This document shows, piece after piece, positions 24,923-32,847 of a stretch of DNA of 37,823 bases. The DNA is from an uncultured Pseudomonadota bacterium (GTDB lineage Bacteria > Pseudomonadota > Gammaproteobacteria > Burkholderiales > Eutrophovitaceae), in the NCBI GenBank assembly GCA_937983055.1, contig CALJLA010000198.1, forward strand, positions 1 to 37,823, in the 5' to 3' direction. Position 1 is the first letter of the stretch. Each line of letters starts with the position of its first letter. The notes under the pieces were generated by a model, which was given only the letters and a program-made list of their open reading frames with translations, ran no database searches and was not told where the DNA came from. The position numbers and the translations under genes were made by a program.

Positions 24923-26989
24923 ATGAACTACCAAACGCTGGCCTTCGCGGCTGGCATCACCTTTGTCGTACCTTGTTTTGCCCAGCAGGCCAACGAACTG
25001 ACTGCGCCATCGGTGGTGGTGACCGCGACCCGGTTTCCCGATGAATATCTCGACAAACCAGTCAACATGACGGTGATCACGCGCGAGGAAATCGAGGCCA
25101 GTGGCGCGAAAACCGTGCCAGATATCTTATCTCGTCAGTCCGGATTCGGCATCCGCGACCTGTTTGGAAACAACGCGTCTAGTACCAGTGTCGATCTGCG
25201 CGGATTCGGGGTGACCTCTGATCAGAATACCTTGATCCTTGTCGACGGCCGTAGGGTTAGTGACATCGACCTGTCGGGCGTGCAGTGGTCGGCGATTCCA
25301 ATGTCCTCGATAGAGCGAATCGAGATCGTGCGCGGCGGCGGTGCCGTGCTATTCGGCGAGGGCGCAGTCGCAGGCGTGGTCAATATCATCACGCGCACGG
25401 CTCACGAGAACAGCGCGACGCTTGGCACCACGCTTGGCAGTTTCGAAACACGCGAAGCACGCGCTGACGCAAGCTACCGCAGCGGTGCGGCTGCGATGAG
25501 TGTGTCCGCAAACAAGCTCTGGTCCAATGGCTATCGGGCCAATAACGAGAATGCGGCCGGAAATGTTCAAGCCGATTTGCGCCTTCGCTCAGGCCGCGGG
25601 GGGCTGGATCTCAAAGCGGGTGCCGACAATCAAAAACTACGTCTTCCCGGCGCGAGACAGGTCCAGCCGAGCGCGGGTCGCAATGAACTGGATACAGACA
25701 GGCGTGGCACGTCGACACCGCTGGATTATTCCACCCGTGAAGGCACATATTTCGCGGCAGCCGCGTCCGGAGGACTGGATTGGGGTGATGCGCTCGCAGA
25801 GCTGTCGTGGCGCGAGAAAATCCAAAAATCGTACTTCGATTTTGGCGGCTTCCCGGATTACCGGGAAAGTGATCTTTCCCTGCTAGCCTTCACGCCGCGC
25901 GTAAAGATCCCTTTCACAGTTCGGGGCCGCGACAGTCAGCTGATCATCGGCGCCGACTTTTACAACTGGGACTACGAGCTCCTGCGATCGAACGCGCCGC
26001 AGAACATATCACGACCGTATAACTCTGTTCATGCAAAACAGGAGAACGCTGCCGCCTATCTTCTCGCGACCACTCGACTACGCACTTCAACGACCTTGTC
26101 GGCCGGCTGGCGACAGGAACAGATGAACATCGATGCCAGCGACATTTATGATGCCGCGGCGCCAGGCGGCGCTTTCGGCTCGGGCGCGCCGGCCGGCAGA
26201 CACGACGAAAGCGAGTATGCCTACGAACTGGGTGTACGCGAAGAATTCGGCGCCGGCCTTTCGGTTAGCGCCAAACTGGGTCGCAGCTATCGCTTTGCAA
26301 CGGTCGACGAGATCTACGAATTCTCTCCAGCGTTCACTCAGGAGTTCCAGTTTCTGCGTCCACAGATCGCGCGCACGCGCGAACTGGGACTCGAGCAGCA
26401 CCTGTCTGCCATCACTTGGCGCGCGGCCGTTTTCGAGATGGACCTGGTCGATGAGATTCACCTCGATCCCTTCAGCTTTGGCGTCGGCAACACCAATCTA
26501 CCGCCGTCTCGGCGTCGCGGCCTTGAGCTCGAGGCATCCTGGCAGATCGTTGACCGGTTTTCCGTGTCTGGCGCCTACAGCTATACCCAAGCAAAGTTTC
26601 GCGAAGGCGCTTTCAACAATGGGGTGATTATCGCGGGCAAGTCGGTTCCGCTGGTGCCGCGCCAGCGTCTGACCCTGGTCGGTACGCTTGATCTCAGTCC
26701 CTCGAGCCGATTTACGCTTGCCGGACGCTATGTCGGGGAGCAATTCATGGATAACGATGAGGCCAACGATTCAGGCGTACCAATCCCCGAATACACAGTG
26801 ATCGACGCCCAGCTCACTCATCGCTACAAGGCTTGGCTGTTCTCCGCGACCTTCAATAACCTGCTGGCGGAAAAGTACTATAACTACGCAGTACGCAGTC
26901 AGTTCGTAGCCGACCGCTACAACGCCTACCCGCTCCCGGAGCGCACCATCTACCTTAGCGCAGAATATCGATTCGGGGCGAACCGATAG
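24923..26989 (+). CDS. btuB: TonB-dependent outer-membrane receptor, BtuB-like (vitamin B12)
   Basis: 688-residue outer-membrane transporter. A signal peptide ends near CFAQQ, followed by the TonB box-like PSVVVTATR. The plug domain has PVNMTVITREEIEASG, LRGFG and VLFGEGAVAGVVNIITR. The beta-barrel ends in YLSAEYRFGANR; a terminal Phe is lacking, but YRF is near the end. ATG at 24923 is chosen because GGGGAG lies six bases upstream; ATG 24917 has no spacing to it. The frame is open through the riboswitch back to 24548, but that is not protein. The cobalamin riboswitch in the leader is the main reason for a B12 assignment. Codon choice looks less GC-biased than in neighbouring genes. Confidence 0.88.
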   Translation: MNYQTLAFAAGITFVVPCFAQQANELTAPSVVVTATRFPDEYLDKPVNMTVITREEIEASGAKTVPDILSRQSGFGIRDLFGNNASSTSVDLRGFGVTSDQNTLILVDGRRVSDIDLSGVQWSAIPMSSIERIEIVRGGGAVLFGEGAVAGVVNIITRTAHENSATLGTTLGSFETREARADASYRSGAAAMSVSANKLWSNGYRANNENAAGNVQADLRLRSGRGGLDLKAGADNQKLRLPGARQVQPSAGRNELDTDRRGTSTPLDYSTREGTYFAAAASGGLDWGDALAELSWREKIQKSYFDFGGFPDYRESDLSLLAFTPRVKIPFTVRGRDSQLIIGADFYNWDYELLRSNAPQNISRPYNSVHAKQENAAAYLLATTRLRTSTTLSAGWRQEQMNIDASDIYDAAAPGGAFGSGAPAGRHDESEYAYELGVREEFGAGLSVSAKLGRSYRFATVDEIYEFSPAFTQEFQFLRPQIARTRELGLEQHLSAITWRAAVFEMDLVDEIHLDPFSFGVGNTNLPPSRRRGLELEASWQIVDRFSVSGAYSYTQAKFREGAFNNGVIIAGKSVPLVPRQRLTLVGTLDLSPSSRFTLAGRYVGEQFMDNDEANDSGVPIPEYTVIDAQLTHRYKAWLFSATFNNLLAEKYYNYAVRSQFVADRYNAYPLPERTIYLSAEYRFGANR

Positions 26990-26996
26990 AGACCTT

Positions 26997-27013
26997 CCGC
27001 CCCGAAGGGGCGG
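26997..27013. other. Stable hairpin after the receptor gene
   Basis: CCGCCCC-GAA-GGGGCGG is a perfect 7-bp stem with a 3-base loop, 8 bp after the receptor stop. No thymine tract follows on either strand, so it is not a canonical terminator but may protect the 3' end of the message. Confidence 0.5.
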
Positions 27014-27131
27014 TGGCTACAATCCTTGGCGTCCGGTGCTTTGTTGAATGGTAAACGCCGACCGTTGGCGGCCACCGGCCGGAAACAGATGGACAAGAGG
27101 ATGCTAGAAATCCAACAACGAGGAGGTTGCC

Positions 27132-28298
27132 ATGTCGCACCGTAAGTTGGGATGGGCCGGTCGCTGTTTGCTCGGGGTACTTGCCGCTGCCGTTTGCACG
27201 GCACCCGCGCTGGCTAGGCAGGACAAAATCGGTAAGGCCGAGGGATTCGTCGACATCGTGGCCTGGCCGGGCTATATCGAGCGTGGCGACACCGACAAGA
27301 ATTTCGACTGGGTGACCGGCTTCGAGAAGCAGACCGGCTGCAAGGTGCGGGTCAAGACCGCCGGCACCTCCGACGAGATGGTGGCGCTGATGAACGAAGG
27401 CGGTTTCGACCTGGTGACCGCCTCGGGCGACGCAAGCCTGCGCCTGATCGCCGGCAAGCGCGTGCAGGAAGTCAACGTCAACCTGATCCCCAGCTACAAG
27501 AAGATCGATTCCCGCCTGCAGCAAGCGCCTTGGCACTACGTCGGCGGCAAGCACTACGGCACGCCCTACCAGTGGGGCTACAACGTGCTGGCCTACAACA
27601 CCAAGGTGTTCAAGTCCCCGCCCAGTTCATGGGAGGTGGTGTTCAAGGAAATGAAGCTGCCCGACGGAAAGTCCAACAAGGGCCGCATCCAGGCTTTCGA
27701 CGGACCGATCTACATCGCCGACGCCGCGCTCTACCTGATGCACAACCAGCCCGAGCTCGGCATCAAGAACCCCTACGAGCTGGACGAGAAACAGTACAAG
27801 GCCGCGCTCGACCTGCTGCGCGTGCAGCGCAAGCTGGTGTCGCGCTACTGGCACGATGCCTTCGTGCAGATCGACGACTTCACCAACGAAGGCGTTGTGG
27901 CGTCGTCGTCCTGGGGCTTCCAGGTCAATCTGCTGAAGTCCAAGAAGGCGCCGATCAGCAGCGTGGTGCCCAGGGAAGGGGCGACCGGCTGGGCCGACAC
28001 GACGATGATGCACGCCGACGCCAAGCACCCGAACTGCGCTTACCTGTGGATGGAGCACTCGCTCAATAACAAGCTGCAGGGCGATCTCTCGGCCTGGTTC
28101 GGCTCGGTGCCGGTGGTGCCGGAGGCGTGCAACGGCAACCCGCTGCTCGGGCCCAAGGGCTGCGAGAACAACGGCATCAACGAGTTCGATCGCATCTGGT
28201 TCTGGCGCACGCCGGTCGCCAACTGCGGCGGCGGTCGGCAGTGCGTGCCCTATTACCGCTGGGTGACCGATTACATCGCCGTGCTCGGCGGTCGCTGA
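27132..28298 (+). CDS. Putrescine/spermidine-type ABC transporter substrate-binding protein (YdcS/PotD family)
   Basis: 388-residue periplasmic protein with a Sec signal peptide ending in CTAPALA (about residue 29). The mature part has FVDIVAWPGYIERG and TGCKVRVKTAGTSDEM, followed by GFDLVTASGDASLRLI and PYQWGYNVLAYN. These are hallmarks of the PotD/YdcS type 2 binding fold for polyamines. A strong GAGGAGG ribosome binding site precedes ATG 27132. Genes for an ATPase, two permeases and an aminobutyraldehyde dehydrogenase follow in the order of the E. coli ydcSTUV-patD operon. Two hairpins separate it from the ATPase gene. Confidence 0.9.
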   Translation: MSHRKLGWAGRCLLGVLAAAVCTAPALARQDKIGKAEGFVDIVAWPGYIERGDTDKNFDWVTGFEKQTGCKVRVKTAGTSDEMVALMNEGGFDLVTASGDASLRLIAGKRVQEVNVNLIPSYKKIDSRLQQAPWHYVGGKHYGTPYQWGYNVLAYNTKVFKSPPSSWEVVFKEMKLPDGKSNKGRIQAFDGPIYIADAALYLMHNQPELGIKNPYELDEKQYKAALDLLRVQRKLVSRYWHDAFVQIDDFTNEGVVASSSWGFQVNLLKSKKAPISSVVPREGATGWADTTMMHADAKHPNCAYLWMEHSLNNKLQGDLSAWFGSVPVVPEACNGNPLLGPKGCENNGINEFDRIWFWRTPVANCGGGRQCVPYYRWVTDYIAVLGGR

Positions 28299-28303
28299 AC
28301 CCC

Positions 28304-28327
28304 GCGCCGCGGCATCGGTCGCGGCGC
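28304..28327 (+). other. Intercistronic hairpin 1
   Basis: GCGCCGCG (28304-28311) and CGCGGCGC (28320-28327) form a perfect 8-bp stem just after the binding-protein stop. There is no thymine run. It probably limits 3' decay or transcription into the ATPase gene. Confidence 0.5.
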
Positions 28328-28338
28328 TTCTCCAACAC

Positions 28339-28373
28339 GCGCAGCGCGCGGCCCGCCGGGCCGCCTGCTGCGC
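28339..28373 (+). other. Intercistronic hairpin 2
   Basis: GCGCAGC (28339-28345) pairs with GCTGCGC (28367-28373), and inside it GCGGCCC (28348-28354) pairs with GGGCCGC (28358-28364). The result is 14 pairs with a 2x2 internal loop and a 3-base apical loop, ending 16 bp before the ATPase start. Confidence 0.5.
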
Positions 28374-28389
28374 ACGATGCCGCCTTCGG

Positions 28390-29427
28390 ATGTCGAACCC
28401 TGACAGCACGGCCGTCAGCTTCAGCAGCGTGTCGAGAGTCTTCGGCGAGGTGCGCGCCGTCGATAACGTCAGCTTCGACGTCGGCGAGGGCGAGTTCTTC
28501 TCAATGCTGGGGCCCTCCGGCTCCGGCAAGACCACCTGCCTGCGGCTGATCGCCGGCTTCGAGCAGCCCGATGCCGGCCGCATCCTCGTCCACGGCCGCA
28601 ACGTCGAGGGGGTGCCGCCCTACGAGCGCGACGTCAACACCGTGTTCCAGGATTACGCGCTGTTTCCGCACATGACGGTGTACGAGAACGTCGCCTACGG
28701 ACTGATGATCCGCAAGGTGCCGTCCGCCGAGCGTCGGCGCCGTGCGGAAGAGATGCTGGAGATGGTGAAGCTCGCCGGCATGGGCGAGCGCAAGCCCTCG
28801 CAGCTCTCCGGCGGCCAGCGCCAGCGCGTGGCCCTGGCGCGCGCACTGATCAACCATCCCTCGGTGCTGCTGCTCGACGAACCGCTCGGCGCGCTCGATC
28901 TCAAGCTGCGCGAACAGATGCAGGACGAGCTCAAATCCCTGCAGCGCCGGGTCGGCATCACCTTTATTTATGTGACGCACGACCAGGGCGAGGCGCTGGC
29001 CATGAGCGATCGCCTGGCGGTGTTCAATCATGGCCGCATCGAGCAGATCGGCGCGCCCGGCGAGATCTACGAGCATCCCGCCACCGCGTTCGTGGCCGGA
29101 TTCGTCGGCGTATCGAACCTGTGCGAAGGCGCGCTCGCGCAGCGGCTGGCCGGGAGCACCCGCCCGTTCGCCATTCGGCCGGAGAAAATTTCCATGCTGC
29201 CGGCCTCCGGCGCCGCGCCGGACGGCGCGGTGACGGTGCTTGGCAAAGTGTCTGCGGCGACCTACCTTGGCAGCACCACCCGTTTCGTCGTCGCACTCGA
29301 AGGCGGGGGCGAACTCACGGTGGTGCGGCAGAACAGCGGCGGCTCGCTCAGCGTGACGCCCGGTGACGGCGTCCGGTTGTGCTGGTCGCGCGCGCTCATG
29401 CAGCCGCTGCAGGGCCCGGCCAAATGA
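28390..29427 (+). CDS. Polyamine ABC transporter ATP-binding protein (PotA/YdcT-like)
   Basis: 345-residue ATPase with Walker A GPSGSGKTT (41-49), signature LSGGQRQRVALARAL and Walker B LLLDEPLGALD. A C-terminal TOBE-type regulatory domain starts at about residue 250 (FAIRPEKISML). The order and sequence fit the PotA/YdcT group. It begins with ATG 28390 after the double hairpin and overlaps the first permease gene as ATGA. No obvious ribosome binding site stands out near the start. Confidence 0.93.
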   Translation: MSNPDSTAVSFSSVSRVFGEVRAVDNVSFDVGEGEFFSMLGPSGSGKTTCLRLIAGFEQPDAGRILVHGRNVEGVPPYERDVNTVFQDYALFPHMTVYENVAYGLMIRKVPSAERRRRAEEMLEMVKLAGMGERKPSQLSGGQRQRVALARALINHPSVLLLDEPLGALDLKLREQMQDELKSLQRRVGITFIYVTHDQGEALAMSDRLAVFNHGRIEQIGAPGEIYEHPATAFVAGFVGVSNLCEGALAQRLAGSTRPFAIRPEKISMLPASGAAPDGAVTVLGKVSAATYLGSTTRFVVALEGGGELTVVRQNSGGSLSVTPGDGVRLCWSRALMQPLQGPAK

Positions 29428-30353
29428 CGGCGGCGGCGCGGCCGACCCCGCTGCAGCGCCTGTCCTCGCTGCTGTACCTGCATCCGCGCCTGCTGCTGCT
29501 CCTGCTGCTCGCGCCGCCGCTGCTATGGCTCGGCGTGATCTACCTGGGCTCGCTGTTCGCGCTGCTGCTGCAAAGCTTTTATTACATCGACCCCTTCTCC
29601 GGGACGATCGTCCGGGAGTTTTCGCTCTCGACCTACCGCGAGCTGTTCACCGCCGCCAACGCGGACATCTTTCTGCGCACCGTGCTGATGGCCGCCGCGG
29701 TAACGGTGGCGGCCGCGATCATCGCCTTTCCGGTCGCCTACTACATGGTCCGGCATGCCTCCCTGAAGATGAAGGCGCTGCTGTTCCTGGGCGTGATGCT
29801 GCCGCTGTGGTCGAGCTACCTGGTGCGCGTTTACGCCTGGAAGCTGCTGCTTGCCAAGGAAGGCATCGTCACCTGGTTTGCCGAGCAGTTGCACCTGACC
29901 TGGCTGCTCGACGCGATCCTGGCGATTCCGGTGATCGGCGGGCCGTCGCTGTCCATTTCCTACATCGGTACGTTCCTGGTGTTCCTCTACATCTGGCTGC
30001 CGTTCATGATCCTGCCGATCGTGGCGGCGCTGGAACGGGTGCCGAGATCGCTGACCGAAGCCTCGGCCGACCTCGGCGCGCGACCCGGGCAGACTTTTCG
30101 CAAGGTGGTGTTTCCGCTGGCGGTGCCGGGCGTGGTGGCCGGCTCGATCTTCACGTTCTCGCTCACGCTGGGCGACTACATTATTCCGCGCATCGTCGGC
30201 AACTCGCGCCCGTTCATCGGGCTGGCGATCTACCAGCTGCAGGGCGTCGCCGGCAATATCCCGCTCGCGGCGGCGTTTACCGTGGTGCCGATCGTGGTGA
30301 TGGCGGTCTACCTGGTCATTGCGCGTCGCATGGGAGCGTTCAGTGCGCTCTGA
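29424..30353 (+). CDS. Polyamine ABC transporter permease 1 (PotB/YdcU-like)
   Basis: 309-residue inner-membrane permease with six predicted spans. The EAA-type coupling loop appears as LTEASADLGARPGQTFRKVVFPLAVPGV. ATG 29424 overlaps the ATPase stop; the open frame from 29379 is the tail of the preceding gene read in another frame. The family opening YLGSLFALLLQSFY and DYIIPRIVG near the end agree with polyamine permeases of the PotB type. Confidence 0.92.
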   Translation: MTAAARPTPLQRLSSLLYLHPRLLLLLLLAPPLLWLGVIYLGSLFALLLQSFYYIDPFSGTIVREFSLSTYRELFTAANADIFLRTVLMAAAVTVAAAIIAFPVAYYMVRHASLKMKALLFLGVMLPLWSSYLVRVYAWKLLLAKEGIVTWFAEQLHLTWLLDAILAIPVIGGPSLSISYIGTFLVFLYIWLPFMILPIVAALERVPRSLTEASADLGARPGQTFRKVVFPLAVPGVVAGSIFTFSLTLGDYIIPRIVGNSRPFIGLAIYQLQGVAGNIPLAAAFTVVPIVVMAVYLVIARRMGAFSAL

Positions 30354-31158
30354 CGGCAAACCCCGCGCAAGCTGGTCGCTGCGCGCCGCCGCGCTGGCGG
30401 GCATGGCGTTCCTGCACGTCCCGCTCTTCTTCATCATCCTGTACGCCTTCAGCGTCGAGGAAAAGAGCTTCGTCTTTCCCCTGCCCGGGCTGACCACCAA
30501 GTGGTTCGCCGTCGCTTTCCAGCGCGAGGACATCCGCGCCGCGCTGGGGCTGTCGGTGCGCGTGGCGCTGATGTCTACGGCAATCGCGATCGTGCTGGGG
30601 ACGCTGGCGGCGGCGGCGGTATGGCGCTCGCGCTTCTTCGGGCGCGAATCGATCTCGCTGCTGCTGATCCTGCCGATCGCGCTGCCGGGCATCATCACCG
30701 GCATCAGCCTGCGCTCGGCCTACAACCTGATGGACATTCCGTTCAGCTTCTGGACCATCGTCATCGGCCACGCGACCTTCTGCATCGTCGTGGTTTACAA
30801 CAACGTGCTGGCGCGCCTGCGCCGTTCCGCGCCGGGCATGATCGAGGCGTCGATGGATCTTGGCGCCAACGGGTTCCAGACCTTTCGCTACGTGATCCTG
30901 CCGCACATGGCGACTGCGCTGCTCGCCGGCGGCATGCTCGCCTTTGCGCTGTCCTTCGATGAAGTCATCGTCACTACCTTCACCGCCGGCCAGCAGACCA
31001 CCCTGCCGATCTGGATGCTCTCGGAGCTGGTACGCCCGCGCGAGCGGCCGGTGACCAACGTGGTCGCGGTATTCGTGATTGCCGTGACCCTCGTCCCGAT
31101 CCTGATTGCCTTCTACTTGACCCGCGACACTCACGAAGCGGCGGGCAGCGGAAAATAA
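30343..31158 (+). CDS. Polyamine ABC transporter permease 2 (PotC/YdcV-like)
   Basis: 271 residues from GTG 30343, six membrane spans, with the coupling loop MIEASMDLGANGFQTFRYVILP and SFDEVIVTTFTAG, both typical of PotC/YdcV. The start overlaps the end of permease 1 by 11 bases; a TTG at 30319 would add eight residues. It is followed 22 bp later by patD. Confidence 0.9.
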   Translation: MRSDGKPRASWSLRAAALAGMAFLHVPLFFIILYAFSVEEKSFVFPLPGLTTKWFAVAFQREDIRAALGLSVRVALMSTAIAIVLGTLAAAAVWRSRFFGRESISLLLILPIALPGIITGISLRSAYNLMDIPFSFWTIVIGHATFCIVVVYNNVLARLRRSAPGMIEASMDLGANGFQTFRYVILPHMATALLAGGMLAFALSFDEVIVTTFTAGQQTTLPIWMLSELVRPRERPVTNVVAVFVIAVTLVPILIAFYLTRDTHEAAGSGK

Positions 31159-31180
31159 CCAGTCCAGAAAGGAAACCGCA

Positions 31181-32608
31181 ATGCAAACCAAGCTGCTGAT
31201 CGACGGAAAGCTGGTAGCCGGCGCCGGCGCCGAGGAATCCGTGATCAACCCGCACAGCGGGCAGGCGCTGTCCAAGCTCCGCGAGGCCTCGGTCGACCAG
31301 GTGGACGAGGCGGTGCGCGCGGCCGCTCGCGCCTTCCGCACCTGGGGGCAGACAACGCCGCAAGAGCGCTCGCTGCTGCTGCTCAAGCTGGCCGACCATG
31401 TCGAGCAGCATGCCAAGACGTATGCCGAGCTCGAGTCGAAGAACTGCGGCAAGCCCTTCGCGCGAGTGCTGAACGACGAGCTGCCGGCGATCGTCGATTG
31501 CTTCAGGTTCTTCGCCGGCGCCGCCCGCTGCCTGCACGGATCGGCCACCGACGAGTATCTGGCCGGTCACACCAGCATGATCCGGCGCGACCCGATCGGC
31601 GTGGTGGCGCAGATCGCGCCGTGGAACTACCCGCTGATGATGGCCGCCTGGAAGATCGCGCCGGCGCTGGCCGCCGGCAATACCGTGGTGATCAAGCCCT
31701 CCGAAATGACCCCGCTGACCACGCTGAAGCTGGGCGAGGCGCTGGCCGAGCTTTATCCGCAGGGCGTGATCAACATCGTCCACGGTGCCGGGGAGCGCGT
31801 GGGCGCGCTGCTGATCAACCATGCCGGCGTGCGCATGATTTCGCTCACCGGCAGCATAGCCACCGGACAGAAGGTGCTTCAGGCGGCGCAGGCCAGCATC
31901 AAGCGCACCCATCTCGAGCTTGGCGGCAAGGCGCCGGTGATCGTGTTCGACGACGCCGACCTGGAGGCGGTCGTGTCGGGCATCAAGATCTTCGGCTATT
32001 ACAACGCCGGCCAGGACTGCACCGCCGCCTGCCGGGTCTACGCCGGCGCGAAGATCCACGACAAGCTGGTGGCCGAGCTCGGCGCGGCGGTGAAGTCGAT
32101 CAAGTATGGCAACCCCGACGCGGAGGACGCCGATATCGGCCCGCTGATTTCGGCGCGGCAGCGCGAGCGGGTCGCCGGCTTCGTCGAACGCGCCACCAGC
32201 GCCCGCCACATGGAAGTGGTGGCGGGCGGCAAGCCGGCGGCGGGCGGCGGTTTTTACTACGAGCCGACCCTGATTGCCGGCGCTACCCAGGCCGACGAGA
32301 TCGTGCGCAAGGAAGTCTTCGGCCCGGTGGTCTCCGTGACGCGTTTCAGCGACGTGGAGGAAGCTATCGACTGGGCCAATGATTCCGAGTACGGGCTGGC
32401 ATCGTCGGTGTGGACCCGCGACGTCGCCAAGGGAATGAAGGTCGCCAGCCGCCTCGAATACGGATGCACCTGGGTCAATACGCATTTCATGCTGGTCAAT
32501 GAGATGCCGCACGGCGGGATGAAGATGTCGGGCTACGGCAAGGACATGTCGCTCTACGGCCTGGAGGACTACACCACCGTGCGCCATGTCATGGTCAACC
32601 TCGGCTGA
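31181..32608 (+). CDS. patD: Gamma-aminobutyraldehyde dehydrogenase (PatD/YdcW)
   Basis: 475-residue NAD-dependent aldehyde dehydrogenase that oxidises 4-aminobutyraldehyde to GABA in putrescine breakdown. Catalytic Cys280 lies in NAGQDCTAAC and Glu246 in LELGGK; cofactor motifs PWNYPLMMAAWK and SLTGSIATG are present. From memory it follows the E. coli YdcW sequence closely from end to end, including ESKNCGKP, DCFRFFAGAARCLHG and KDMSLYGLEDYT. It has a GAAAGGA ribosome binding site and ends the transporter operon, so uptake and catabolism are linked. The putrescine aminotransferase that would supply the aldehyde is not in the window. Confidence 0.95.
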   Translation: MQTKLLIDGKLVAGAGAEESVINPHSGQALSKLREASVDQVDEAVRAAARAFRTWGQTTPQERSLLLLKLADHVEQHAKTYAELESKNCGKPFARVLNDELPAIVDCFRFFAGAARCLHGSATDEYLAGHTSMIRRDPIGVVAQIAPWNYPLMMAAWKIAPALAAGNTVVIKPSEMTPLTTLKLGEALAELYPQGVINIVHGAGERVGALLINHAGVRMISLTGSIATGQKVLQAAQASIKRTHLELGGKAPVIVFDDADLEAVVSGIKIFGYYNAGQDCTAACRVYAGAKIHDKLVAELGAAVKSIKYGNPDAEDADIGPLISARQRERVAGFVERATSARHMEVVAGGKPAAGGGFYYEPTLIAGATQADEIVRKEVFGPVVSVTRFSDVEEAIDWANDSEYGLASSVWTRDVAKGMKVASRLEYGCTWVNTHFMLVNEMPHGGMKMSGYGKDMSLYGLEDYTTVRHVMVNLG

Positions 32609-32847
32609 CAGTCCGGCGCATTTGACCGGCTGAAAAAGACGGAAGCGAAACACGAAGGCACGCACTAGAACCAAGTGCGCCATCGGGTGCGGCGCGCCGG
32701 TGCAGGCGTCCGGGCCGGGTCGCGCGTGCCCGATCCCGGGGCGCCGATTCTGAGTACGCCCTTCGTCGCGCCCTTGCGTTTCGCGCGTTCGCGCCGCCCG
32801 GCGCAAGGCGGCGAAAGGCGCGACCGGGCCTGTGCTATCTTGCCGCC
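32609..32847. other. Intergenic stretch between patD and msbA
   Basis: 239 bp, GC-rich with several short inverted GC stretches. No clear terminator, RNA gene or coding pattern was seen. A TGTGCTATCTT stretch about 20 bp before msbA may be a weak -10 region. Confidence 0.4.
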
